A program made the translations under genes and the position numbers. A DNA stretch of 64,000 nt, from positions 48,005 to 112,004 of the forward strand of contig NZ_QAOG01000009.1 in the NCBI RefSeq assembly GCF_003050705.1, in the 5' to 3' direction. How positions within the stretch are numbered: the stretch's first letter is position 1; each line of letters begins with the position of its first letter. The DNA comes from Sphingomonas aurantiaca. GTDB lineage: Bacteria > Pseudomonadota > Alphaproteobacteria > Sphingomonadales > Sphingomonadaceae. Of this stretch, positions 25,482 through 33,606 are shown piece by piece. Below the pieces are notes generated by a model. It saw nothing but the letters and a program-made list of their open reading frames with translations, was not told where the DNA came from and did not search any database.

Positions 25482-26488
25482 GCGTAGCGCTTCCAATCCG
25501 ACAGCAGGCCGTAGATCATCCGCGCACCGACGGTGAAGCCTCGCCAATTGTTGATGTTACCGCCCTTGCTGAGCCCGATGCGCGCATGGAAGGTGATCGG
25601 GCATTCGAGCAGCAGCAAGCCCCGGCTGAGCGCGGTATCGAGGAAATGGGCGTTGAATTCGAGATTCACGCCCGGATTGAGATGCGGGAGCAGCCCGACC
25701 AGCGCATCGCGGCGGCACAATTTGTAGGTCGTGCCGACATCGGTGATCGTCCCGCGGCCGAGATATTTGGCCTCCAGCAGCTTTCCGACGAACAGGTTGC
25801 CGTAATACATGAAGACCGTCAGCTGAGTCAGATACTGGCGGAGCGGCTCGACGATGCGCGATCCGTTGACGATATCGGCATGCGGCGCATAAGCGAGCAG
25901 CTTCTCCACGTCATAGGCGCGGAACGTGCTGTCGCCTTCGCACAGCACGACGAACTCGGTATCGTCGAACCGCACCGCCTCGCTCAGGCAGCGATGGACG
26001 CAGCGGCCATAACCCGGCGCGGGCTCGTTGAAGGTGAGCGCCCCGGCCGCCTCGGCGCGGGCGAAGGTCGCGTCGCGGCTGTTGTTGCTGACGACGATGA
26101 CGCGCTCGACCAGTGGATGCGCGAGGAAATCCTCGACCGCGCCGGCGATGCTGTCCTCGTCGTTATACGCGGTCAGCGCCACGGTCACGCGACGCCGCTG
26201 GACCGGGATATACCGCACCGGCACGTCGGGCTTCTTGTGCTGCAGCATGTAGAGCAGGTCGAACAACGCCAGCACGATGCCGATCATGATCGGCACGCCG
26301 CTATACCAGACCAGCCATTCGGCGACGGGATCGAGCAGCGCGTGCAGGTTCAGCAGATAGCGCGGAAACACCAGCAGCACGCCGGTCACGTACATCGCCA
26401 TGCCGACGACGAAGCAGAGCACGCCGTAGAGCAGGAACGGCTTGTTGAGCGGATGGCCCACAACTGGGTTCGGTCGATGGCCAACCAT
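25478..26488 (-). CDS. Glycosyltransferase family 2 (DPM/DPG-synthase-like)
   Basis: A 336-residue membrane-associated glycosyltransferase. Two hydrophobic segments come first (about residues 18-45 and 60-85); then the GT2 domain with VTVALTAYNDEDSIAGAVEDF, VIVVSNNSRDATFARA and the donor motif VVLCEGDSTF, and GTTYKLCRRDAL further on. It likely makes a polyprenyl-phosphate sugar that the GT-C enzyme at 23200 uses. First gene of the coupled operon. Confidence 0.85.
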   Translation of the reverse strand: MVGHRPNPVVGHPLNKPFLLYGVLCFVVGMAMYVTGVLLVFPRYLLNLHALLDPVAEWLVWYSGVPIMIGIVLALFDLLYMLQHKKPDVPVRYIPVQRRRVTVALTAYNDEDSIAGAVEDFLAHPLVERVIVVSNNSRDATFARAEAAGALTFNEPAPGYGRCVHRCLSEAVRFDDTEFVVLCEGDSTFRAYDVEKLLAYAPHADIVNGSRIVEPLRQYLTQLTVFMYYGNLFVGKLLEAKYLGRGTITDVGTTYKLCRRDALVGLLPHLNPGVNLEFNAHFLDTALSRGLLLLECPITFHARIGLSKGGNINNWRGFTVGARMIYGLLSDWKRYA

Positions 26489-26796
26489 ATGCCCGCTTTC
26501 TCGTTGCGACGCAGGCGATTCCGCGACGTACCGGACCTAGGAAATAATAGTTAACGAACGATGCTGGACGTTGTGAGGCGGCAGGGATGCTTGCCGGCGG
26601 CGTGGCTGAACGACGGCATGCCCGATCACATCGGCCGCACGCCGCCACTATTGCATCCACCGTCGATCCAATTCGCTATTCCGTTGCCCGAAGACGATTC
26701 CAGCGTCACAAAATCATGCCGATGGGGTTGCGCATTCGTCGTGTGCGGACCTGTCGTCGGGATGGCGGTTCGCAACAGGGGGGGAGGGCCGACCGG
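26489..26796. promoter_or_regulatory. Divergent promoter region
   Basis: 308 bases between the minus-strand GT2 operon and the plus-strand TPR-oxygenase gene. It has AT-richer patches (AGGAAATAATAGTTAACG near 26540 and the CACAAAATC region near 26705) that suit promoters in both directions. No gene or clear operator seen. Confidence 0.4.
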
Positions 26797-27990
26797 ATGC
26801 TGATACGTCCCGAGCCCGCCAAGGCGCTGAGCGCGCGGCGGGAGTGCGAGATCGTGCGCACCGCGGTCGCGCGCAATCCTGGGTCCGCGCCGTTGCGGCT
26901 GCGGCTGGCGCGGCTGCTCAACCAGCTCGACGCGTTCGACGAGGCGATTGCCGTGCTGACCGCGCCGGAGGCGGGCACGCTCGATTGCGCGGGCTGGCTG
27001 GCGCTCGCAGCCGCGCGGTTCGCGCGCGACCAGCCGGGCGATACCGCGCTGGCGGGCGACGCGGCGACGCACGCGGCGACGCTCGCGACGACCGATGCGG
27101 AGCGCAGCGCGGCGCTGGCGGACCAGGCCAAGGCGCTGGTGCGGATGGACCGGCACGCAGCCGCGCGCGACCGGCTGACCGAGGCGTTGCGCCACGATCC
27201 CGGCAACACCAATGCGTGCCGGCGCCTCGTCACCCTGCTGCTGCGCGCGGGCGACGCCGAGGCGGTGATCGCGGTGACCGATCGACTGGCGGCGCAGGGC
27301 ATCGGCCATGCGCGGCTGTTCGCGGCGCGGATGCTGGCGTTCGCGCGGCTCGGGCGGATCGACGAGGCGCGCGCGATCACCGACCTGGCCGCGTTCCGCT
27401 ATCGCCGGCCGCTCATGCCCCCGCCCGGCTGGGCCGATATCGCCGCGTTCAACGCCGCGCTCGTCGAGGAGCTGAAGACGCATCCCGGCCTGCGCTACGA
27501 GCGCCACGGCACCGCATCGCACGGCACCTGGCGGATCGATGCGCTGGCGACCGGCGCCGCGCCGATCGCGCGTGCGCTGCTGGCGCAGATCGCCGCGACC
27601 GCGGAGCGGCATGTCGCGTCGCTGTCGGCTATCGCACACCCCTGGCTCGCGGCCCGCCCCGAGCACGGCGAGCTGCGCAGCTGGTGCGTCATCACCAAAG
27701 GCGAAGGCTTCGAGCACTGGCACGCGCATCCGTTCGGCTGGATGAGCGGGGTCTATTACGCACAGGTCCCCGACACGGTCGTCACCGGCAGCGATTCCGG
27801 CGGGTGCATCGCGTTCGGCCTGCCCGACGGATTGATCGGCGCGGAGATGGCGGCACGGTTCGGCGAGGATCTGGTCCGCCCGCAGCCGGGGCTGCTGATG
27901 CTGTTCCCGTCGCACAGCTATCACCGCACCTTCCCGCACGGCGCCGCGCAGCGCCGGATCTGCATATCGTTCGATATCTGGCCGGCTTAG
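26797..27990 (+). CDS. TPR-like protein with C-terminal putative Fe(II)/2OG oxygenase domain, copy 1
   Basis: A 397-residue protein. Residues 1-200 are helical TPR-like repeats (PGSAPLRLRLARLLNQLDAFDEAI, ALRHDPGNTNACRRLVTLLLRAG). The C-terminal domain fits the 2OG-FeII_Oxy_5 pattern: HWHAHPFGWMSGVYYAQVP with His307/309/311, then LLMLFPSHSYHRTFPH (His376/381) and RRICISFDIWP. Such proteins are putative hydroxylases whose TPR half may hold a peptide or protein. ATG 26797 has AGGG nine bases before it. Stops overlap by 4 nt with the convergent cyclase gene. A paralogue is at 31382; the pair flanks the cyclase, beta-propeller and precursor genes. Confidence 0.78.
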   Translation: MLIRPEPAKALSARRECEIVRTAVARNPGSAPLRLRLARLLNQLDAFDEAIAVLTAPEAGTLDCAGWLALAAARFARDQPGDTALAGDAATHAATLATTDAERSAALADQAKALVRMDRHAAARDRLTEALRHDPGNTNACRRLVTLLLRAGDAEAVIAVTDRLAAQGIGHARLFAARMLAFARLGRIDEARAITDLAAFRYRRPLMPPPGWADIAAFNAALVEELKTHPGLRYERHGTASHGTWRIDALATGAAPIARALLAQIAATAERHVASLSAIAHPWLAARPEHGELRSWCVITKGEGFEHWHAHPFGWMSGVYYAQVPDTVVTGSDSGGCIAFGLPDGLIGAEMAARFGEDLVRPQPGLLMLFPSHSYHRTFPHGAAQRRICISFDIWPA

Positions 27991-29747
27991 GACCGCGCAC
28001 GCCACCAGGTCAGGAATTCCGCGGTGATCGCGGTCAGCTGCACCTCGTAGGATTCGGCGAAGTTGGCCGGCCCGCGCGCGGCGATCGTCGCGAGCATCTG
28101 GTCGAGCCAGTCGAGATCGATCCACTCCTGCACCTCGGCCTTGCGGAAGGTGGCGATCCGCCCACGCGCCGCAGACGCTTGGCGCTGGAGCCGCGCCATG
28201 TGATCGGGCGACGCAGGCCGGCCCGAGCGCCGCAACCGGATCATGTCGGGCAGATGGCCCGCGAGCATGTGGCGGACGGGCGCACGATCGAGCCCGTCAT
28301 GGACGAGAAAGCCCGCGGGAAAGCCCGCGAACAACCGCAGCAGCCGCACGTCGCGAAACGGGAATTCCATCCGCAGCGCACCGGGATAGAATTCGTTCGG
28401 ATGGAGCAGCGCCTTGTCCGCGCCGGGCAGATACCCCCACGCGTCGCGGGGACGCCGAATCTCGTTTTCCACCATGGCAGGGGGAGGGGCCCGCATCGCC
28501 GCGGGCAGCGCGGCGAGACGCACCGGCGACAAGCGGACATGGAAGGGGCCGTGCCGCGCCGGCTCCTCGACCGCTCCCGCCAGAGCGCGGCGCAGTCGTC
28601 CCGCGGTGCCGCGCAGCCGCTGCCGCATCGTGGTCAGCGCGAACTTGCCCGTCAGCGTCGCCTCGCCGAACGAGCCGTCGAACAGCGCGGTCGCGCCCAG
28701 CGCCTTGCCGCGTGCCTGGAACGTCTCGGTCAGGCAATGTCGCACCGGCATCGGCGGACGACTGGCGCCGCCCAGGATCGCATCCGACGGGCGGTAGATA
28801 TCGGCATCCTCGGGCGGCGAGACATGCTCGGCGGTCAGACCGATGCGATCGGCGACCGCATCGGCGAACGCGGCTTCGTCGGCGAGCCCGCTGCCGGGCG
28901 GTGCGACCGAGGTCAGCAGGATCATCCGCTGCTCCGCCGCTCGCTCGCGCGCCGCCAGCCACGCGATCGTCGAGGAATCAAGCCCGCCGCTGAGCAGCAC
29001 GCCCGGCACCGCGGTCCGCGCAATCCGCGCGCGCAAAATCGTCCGCATCGTCTCCTCGGCCGCGACGACCGCATCGTCGAACGACCCCGTCCACCGCGGC
29101 TGCGGTACCAGGATCGCCGCGGCATCGCAGCGGATGCCGTCCGCCGTGATCGTCAGTCGCGTGGCGGGTTCGAGCTGGCGGACCTTGGCCAGCATCGTTC
29201 GGTCGCCCATCTCCTCGCGCAGTGCAGCGCGCAGGTCGGCGCGCCCGATCGACACCAGCAAGCCCGCCTCGTCGAGCCGGTTGCCGATCCACGCAATCCG
29301 CGACAATGCGAACAGGTTCGGGGCGACCGCGACGCGTGGACCATCGACCGCGAAGAACAGCCGGTCGCGTCGCGCGGCCGACATCGTCAACACCAGCCGA
29401 CGGTCGCGACGATCCCAGTGGAGCAGCGACCATTCGCCGATCATCTCGGCCGCGGTTTCGCCCCCGAACCGGTCGAGCGCGGCGCGCGCGAGCAGCGCGG
29501 CGGGCAGCGTCGGGGCGACGTTCAGCCGCGCCGCCAACGCCTGCGGTTCCTCGATATGGCCGACGAGTATCGTCAGCGCGCCGTCTGCCTCGACCCGGTG
29601 CAGCGCATTCGGATCATGCGGATCGACCGCGTGCACGAACGCCGCGCCCGACAGGTCGCCACACCCTATGCCAAGCGCATCGGCATCACGCGGATCGACT
29701 GGTCCGTCGTCGAGCCGGAACAGTCCGTAAATCCCGCTGCTCAGCAT
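27987..29747 (-). CDS. Asparagine-synthetase-like lasso cyclase (C protein), copy 1
   Basis: A 586-residue homologue of asparagine synthetase B. The N-terminal glutaminase-like domain starts LSSGIYGLF and lacks the catalytic Cys2, so it cannot use glutamine. The ATP-pyrophosphatase loop VLLSGGLDSSTIAWLA is near residue 250. This combination is that of lasso cyclases, which adenylate an Asp or Glu side chain and join it to the new N-terminus. ATG 29747 is chosen over the longer frame to 29795 because the glutaminase-like strand starts at once. It is divergent from the beta-propeller gene 50 nt away. Precursor 30931 is 1.2 kb off. Confidence 0.87.
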   Translation of the reverse strand: MLSSGIYGLFRLDDGPVDPRDADALGIGCGDLSGAAFVHAVDPHDPNALHRVEADGALTILVGHIEEPQALAARLNVAPTLPAALLARAALDRFGGETAAEMIGEWSLLHWDRRDRRLVLTMSAARRDRLFFAVDGPRVAVAPNLFALSRIAWIGNRLDEAGLLVSIGRADLRAALREEMGDRTMLAKVRQLEPATRLTITADGIRCDAAAILVPQPRWTGSFDDAVVAAEETMRTILRARIARTAVPGVLLSGGLDSSTIAWLAARERAAEQRMILLTSVAPPGSGLADEAAFADAVADRIGLTAEHVSPPEDADIYRPSDAILGGASRPPMPVRHCLTETFQARGKALGATALFDGSFGEATLTGKFALTTMRQRLRGTAGRLRRALAGAVEEPARHGPFHVRLSPVRLAALPAAMRAPPPAMVENEIRRPRDAWGYLPGADKALLHPNEFYPGALRMEFPFRDVRLLRLFAGFPAGFLVHDGLDRAPVRHMLAGHLPDMIRLRRSGRPASPDHMARLQRQASAARGRIATFRKAEVQEWIDLDWLDQMLATIAARGPANFAESYEVQLTAITAEFLTWWRARS

Positions 29748-29797
29748 TGTACCGACCCGCAATTGACGCGCGCGCGGCGTGGGATAGACACGCATGG

Positions 29798-30730
29798 ATG
29801 CCCAACATCGACCGTTTTGCCGCCAAGAGTGCGCTGCGCGAAGCGATGGCGCGCGACGCCTATGCGCGCGGCGACGTGCGGATCGCCGATCCCGATCTGG
29901 CCGGACAGACCTGGCTGATCGCCACGCACCGCGGCCTCTTCGCGATCGCGGCCGATGGCGGGGCGGGGGCCAGCGTGAAGACCATCGTCTATGGCTGGTT
30001 CTTCGGCCTGTATCGCCACGGTAGCGCGCTCTATGTGTTCGAGAATTGCGGACACCGCGACCGCAGCGTGCCGATGGGGCGGATCGTCCGTTTCGATCTG
30101 GCCGGCGCGCGGCTGGCCAAGCCAGCGGTGCTCGTCACCGGGCTGCACACCAACTGCCACCAGATCGCGGTCGTCGACGGGCTGTTGTGCGTGCTCGACA
30201 CCGCCAACCAGGCGATCCTGCGCTTCACGCTCGATGGCGATGCGGTCGACGTCCAGCGTCCGTTCGCGCCCGCACCGCCGCACGACACCAGCGGTGCCTA
30301 TCTGCACATCAACGCGATCGCGAGCGTCGGCAATCGCACCGCGATCATGCTGCACAACGGCAAGGTGATCCCCGAAAAGACCAGCGAACTCGCCTGGCTC
30401 GATCGCGACTGGCGGCTGATCGAGCGGCAGCCGCTGCCCGGACACAGCTGTCACGATATCGTCGCGGACGAGCACGGGATGTTGTGGCACTGCGACTCGA
30501 TGGCGGGGGACATCATCGCGGCAGACGGCACGCGCGCGCATATCACCGATACGCTCATGACGCGCGGACTGGCGATCACGCCCGATGCGGTCATCGTCGG
30601 CATGTCCAGTTTCGGCCCCCGCCATCTGCGCAGCAACTTGCATGGCGGGGTCATGATCCTCGATCGCGCGCTCGAACGCCGGACGACGATGATCCTCGGC
30701 GGATCGCCGACCGATATCATCGCCCTGTAA
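29798..30730 (+). CDS. Beta-propeller-like protein of unknown function
   Basis: A 310-residue soluble protein with repeated short strand pairs typical of NHL/TolB-like propellers: TWLIATHRGLFAIAAD, LLCVLDTANQAILRFTLDGD, AWLDRDWRLIERQPLPGHSCHDIVADEHGMLWHCDS. No signal peptide. Divergent from the cyclase and followed by a 13-bp palindromic repeat array and the precursor gene, so it is likely part of the RiPP locus. It might be an isomerase, a binding protein or a hydrolase; I do not recognise the family. Confidence 0.55.
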   Translation: MPNIDRFAAKSALREAMARDAYARGDVRIADPDLAGQTWLIATHRGLFAIAADGGAGASVKTIVYGWFFGLYRHGSALYVFENCGHRDRSVPMGRIVRFDLAGARLAKPAVLVTGLHTNCHQIAVVDGLLCVLDTANQAILRFTLDGDAVDVQRPFAPAPPHDTSGAYLHINAIASVGNRTAIMLHNGKVIPEKTSELAWLDRDWRLIERQPLPGHSCHDIVADEHGMLWHCDSMAGDIIAADGTRAHITDTLMTRGLAITPDAVIVGMSSFGPRHLRSNLHGGVMILDRALERRTTMILGGSPTDIIAL

Positions 30731-30760
30731 CGGGCGTTCGCAACGGCGCTTCGCAGCGGC

Positions 30761-30838
30761 GGATCGCGATAGCGGATCGCGATGGCGGATCGCGATGGCG
30801 GATCGCGATGGCGGATCGCGATGGCGGCTCGCAACGGC
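30761..30838. repeat. 13-bp tandem palindromic repeat next to the RiPP precursor gene
   Basis: About five exact and one or two decayed copies of GGATCGCGAT-GGC. Each unit holds the palindrome ATCGCGAT, so a dimer-binding or hairpin-forming site recurs every 13 bp. It lies between convergent stops of the propeller (30730) and the precursor (30931). Thirteen is not a multiple of three, which fits a non-coding place. Confidence 0.85.
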
Positions 30839-30930
30839 GGCTTGTGACGGGAACCCGTACGGACGCCGCATGATGCCCGCCGTAGCGATGCAGCCCTGCG
30901 ATCAAGCGGTCCAGCTCGCGCTGGGCCCAA

Positions 30931-31077
30931 TCAGGACCTTTGGCAATCCGGCGAGGGATTGCCCCCGACATCGTTGCCCAGGCCGGGCGACAGCGAGGTT
31001 TCGCGTACGTCGAGTTCGCGAATTTCGGGCTCCATCCAGGGCTTGCGCGGGATCGGCGGCATGGTTTGCTCGGTCAT
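30931..31077 (-). CDS. Candidate RiPP (lasso-like) precursor peptide 1
   Basis: A 48-residue peptide starting at ATG 31077, with GGGAG nine bases upstream. Leader: R11-K12-P13-W14, P17, I19, L22, which fits the YxxPxL motif recognised by lasso RRE proteins with Trp for Tyr. Thr27 could be the conserved Thr at position -2 of lasso leaders; the core would then be L29-S48 with Asp36 at ring position 8 and an SPGLGN loop. Cys45 and the C-terminal Ser48 stand out. The second peptide at 50736 matches in R11-K12-P13-W14, P17, position 19, Asp36 and the terminal Ser. Within 15 kb are cyclase, RRE, B2 and kinase genes. The core boundary is a guess. Confidence 0.72.
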   Translation of the reverse strand: MTEQTMPPIPRKPWMEPEIRELDVRETSLSPGLGNDVGGNPSPDCQRS

Positions 31078-31381
31078 CTCGATATCTCCCCTGATGGGCT
31101 TGCGAACATCTGCGACGCGCCTCCAAGGCGTGACCAACCGCGCACCGCACGACACAAGCAAGACAGTGACGGTATTCCGATATTGCCCGCCAATTACAAT
31201 AGAGAATACCAACGATAGCCGATCTAATTTTATAACATGGATTATGATTAACTATTGGAATACTATTCGTCGGACATTCAGTCGCGATAGTCGACCTGTA
31301 GACTCTCTACACCCACCTATTTACCACCCCGTCCGCAGGATCAGAGTCCTGCACTATTATGCGGGAGGTGATCGGGGGCGT
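31078..31381. promoter_or_regulatory. AT-rich divergent promoter region of precursor 1 and TPR-oxygenase 2
   Basis: About 300 bases that are sharply AT-richer than the rest (near 31190-31300: CAATTACAATAGAGAATACC, then ATTTTATAACATGGATTATG). It serves the minus-strand precursor and the plus-strand oxygenase. The low GC stretch is long enough for two promoters and operators; exact boxes are not resolved. Confidence 0.5.
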
Positions 31382-32617
31382 ATGGAGCATCGTACCAGGA
31401 TCGAGATCGAAACCGCCAAGCACCTGACCGTCTCGCAGGAGCTGCTGTTCGTGCGGCTTGCCTATGATCGCAATCCGAACCGGGTGATGCGCTTGCGGTT
31501 GGCGACGTTGTTGCTGGTGTGCGACGCGTTCGACGACCTCGTCGCGCTGCTCGCGCCGCACGACGATCTCGATTTCACGCAGGCGATGCTGCTGGTCCAG
31601 GCCCATCTCGCCCGCGAGACGCCCGAGGATTCGCGCCAGGCGCGGCGCGTCGCGGATCATGCGTTTAGCGAAGCGGGCAGCGATGCGCAGCGCGCCGCGG
31701 CGCTTGCCGCGCGCGGCAAGGCGGAGACGCGGCTGGGCGATATCGCCGCGGCGCGCGCGACGCTGGGGCAGGCGCTCCGGCTCGATCCGCGGGAAAAGGA
31801 TGCCTGCAAGCGGCTCGCCGCGCTCGATCTCGCGGCGAACGATCCCGCCGCGGTGCTCGCCATGGCCGACTCGCTGACCGCGCAGGGGGCCGCGCATGCC
31901 CGGCTGTTCGCCGCGCGCGCGCTCGCCCATGCCAAGGCGGGTGCGATCGATGTGGCGCGCGCCGCGGCCGGGCTGGACGATCTGTCCGCGATGGAGATGC
32001 TCGCACCGCCGCCCGGCTGGGACGATATCCACGCGTTCAACGCCGCGCTCGCCGAGGAGCTGCTCGCGCATCCCGGCCTGCGCTACGAACGCTATGGCAC
32101 CGCCTCCGCGCTGACCTGGCGGATAGACTCCCCGGCGACGCGCAAAGCGCCGCTCGTCCGCCTGCTGCTGGCGCAGATCGCCGATGCGATCGACGCGCAT
32201 CTGGACCGCATCGACCGCGTCGACCATCCCTGGGCCCGCGCGCGCCCAGCGTCGGCGGTGCTGCGCAGCTGGTGCGTCATCACCGAGAGCGCAGGGTTCG
32301 AGACCTGGCACGTCCACCAGTTCGGGTGGCTGAGCGGAGTCTATTACGTCCGCGTGCCCGACTCGATCGCCCAAGGCGACAGGCTGGTCGGGAAAGGTGC
32401 GGCCGGGGAAGGCGCGGCCGGGCTTGGCGGATGCCTGGCGTTCGGCATGCCCGGGGAGCTGATCGGCGACGAGGCCGCCAGCGCGTTCGGGACGCGGATC
32501 GTGCGCCCGCGGGACGGGCTGATGCTCGCCTTTCCGTCGCACAGCTATCACCGCACGTTTCCGCACGGGCTGGGTGAGAAGCGGATCTGCATCGCGTTCG
32601 ATCTCAGGCCGACGTGA
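31382..32617 (+). CDS. TPR-like protein with putative Fe(II)/2OG oxygenase domain, copy 2
   Basis: A 411-residue paralogue of the protein at 26797, alike along its whole length: TPR-like N-terminal half (ALRLDPREKDACKRLAALDL), PPPGWDDIHAFNAALAEEL linker and C-terminal domain TWHVHQFGWLSGVYYVRVP ... PSHSYHRTFPHGLGEKRICIAFD. It keeps the His pattern. An insertion of a short repeat (GKGAAGEGAAGLGG) lies after VYYVRVP. The stop overlaps the GTG start of the kinase (GTGA), so the two are coupled. It may act on precursor 1, whose gene is divergent from it. Confidence 0.77.
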   Translation: MEHRTRIEIETAKHLTVSQELLFVRLAYDRNPNRVMRLRLATLLLVCDAFDDLVALLAPHDDLDFTQAMLLVQAHLARETPEDSRQARRVADHAFSEAGSDAQRAAALAARGKAETRLGDIAAARATLGQALRLDPREKDACKRLAALDLAANDPAAVLAMADSLTAQGAAHARLFAARALAHAKAGAIDVARAAAGLDDLSAMEMLAPPPGWDDIHAFNAALAEELLAHPGLRYERYGTASALTWRIDSPATRKAPLVRLLLAQIADAIDAHLDRIDRVDHPWARARPASAVLRSWCVITESAGFETWHVHQFGWLSGVYYVRVPDSIAQGDRLVGKGAAGEGAAGLGGCLAFGMPGELIGDEAASAFGTRIVRPRDGLMLAFPSHSYHRTFPHGLGEKRICIAFDLRPT

Positions 32618-33606
32618 CGCTCGATCACTGCGCGGCGTGCTTCGGGCTGACATGGTATTCGGACATCGCGCTCGACGGCTTCAGCCAGTGCCTCCCGACC
32701 GCGGACGACGCGCGATCGCGCGTGCAGGTGTCGCGCGTCGCCACGCTGGCCGATCGCGGGGCGGGCCGCCCGCTCAACCGCGGCCGCCTCTATGCCGACG
32801 GCATCCGGTTCGGCTGGGCGGACGAGGTCGTCTTCGACATGATCGACGGCGCGCGGATCACCTATCTGACAGGGCCGGACTGGCGGGGAACCCTGCCGTT
32901 CGCCTTTTACAGCACGCTCAGCGCGCTGACGCTGGCATGGCGCGGCGCGATCCCGTTCCATGCCGGCATGATCGAGGTCGACGGGCAGGCGGTGCTGATC
33001 GCGGGACCATCGGGCGCGGGCAAATCGAGCCTGACCGCGGGGCTGCTCGGCATCGGCGCGCGGCTCGTCGCGGACGATCTGTCGATCGTGCGGGTCGAGG
33101 CGGGGCGGGCCGGGGCGGGGCGGGTCGAGACGGGGTGGGGCGAGGCGGGGTGGGGCGAGGCGGGGGGGATCAGGGCGGGGCGGATCAGGGCGTATCGCGG
33201 CCGCCCGACGATGCGCCAGCACCGCGATACCGCCGCACGGATCGATGCCGATCTGCGCCAGCCGATCCCCGACGACCCGCGCGGCAAGTGGCTGGTCCGC
33301 CCGCGCGCGCGGTCATCCGAGATCGACCTGCCGCTGGGCGGGATGCTCGTCCTGACCCACCGCCCGATCGCGCGCGATGCGGCCGGCAAGCTCGCCCTGC
33401 TGTCGGCACAGCTCTTCCGGCCGCGGTGGTTCGTCGCGCTGCCCGACCAGGCCGCACGCCGACGCGACCTGCTGGCGATCGCCGCGGCGGTGCCGGTCGA
33501 CGGCTTTCCCGCGATTACCATGTTCGATGCGCAGGATCAGGCGGCGCGCGCGCGCCATGCGCTCGCGCGGATCAGGACGATGATTGCTCGACGAACCACC
33601 CCGTGA
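32614..33606 (+). CDS. HPr-kinase-like P-loop protein, copy 2
   Basis: A 330-residue protein with the HprK-like Walker A AGPSGAGKSSLTAGLL near residue 131 and RLVADDLSIVRVEA after it. GTG 32614 overlaps the oxygenase stop, so it is coupled to that gene. Right after the P-loop region there is an in-frame low-complexity insertion of imperfect 15-bp units (GWGEAGWGEAGG). Its 3' end overlaps the convergent 2OG oxygenase by 35 nt. Likely a peptide Ser kinase as in paeninodin clusters; the precursor next door ends in Ser. Confidence 0.75.
   Translation: MTLDHCAACFGLTWYSDIALDGFSQCLPTADDARSRVQVSRVATLADRGAGRPLNRGRLYADGIRFGWADEVVFDMIDGARITYLTGPDWRGTLPFAFYSTLSALTLAWRGAIPFHAGMIEVDGQAVLIAGPSGAGKSSLTAGLLGIGARLVADDLSIVRVEAGRAGAGRVETGWGEAGWGEAGGIRAGRIRAYRGRPTMRQHRDTAARIDADLRQPIPDDPRGKWLVRPRARSSEIDLPLGGMLVLTHRPIARDAAGKLALLSAQLFRPRWFVALPDQAARRRDLLAIAAAVPVDGFPAITMFDAQDQAARARHALARIRTMIARRTTP

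Noticed and set aside
26844..29918. A 1024-codon plus-strand frame across the oxygenase and cyclase
   Set aside because: Spans two oppositely oriented real genes, and its translation is basic and domain-free.
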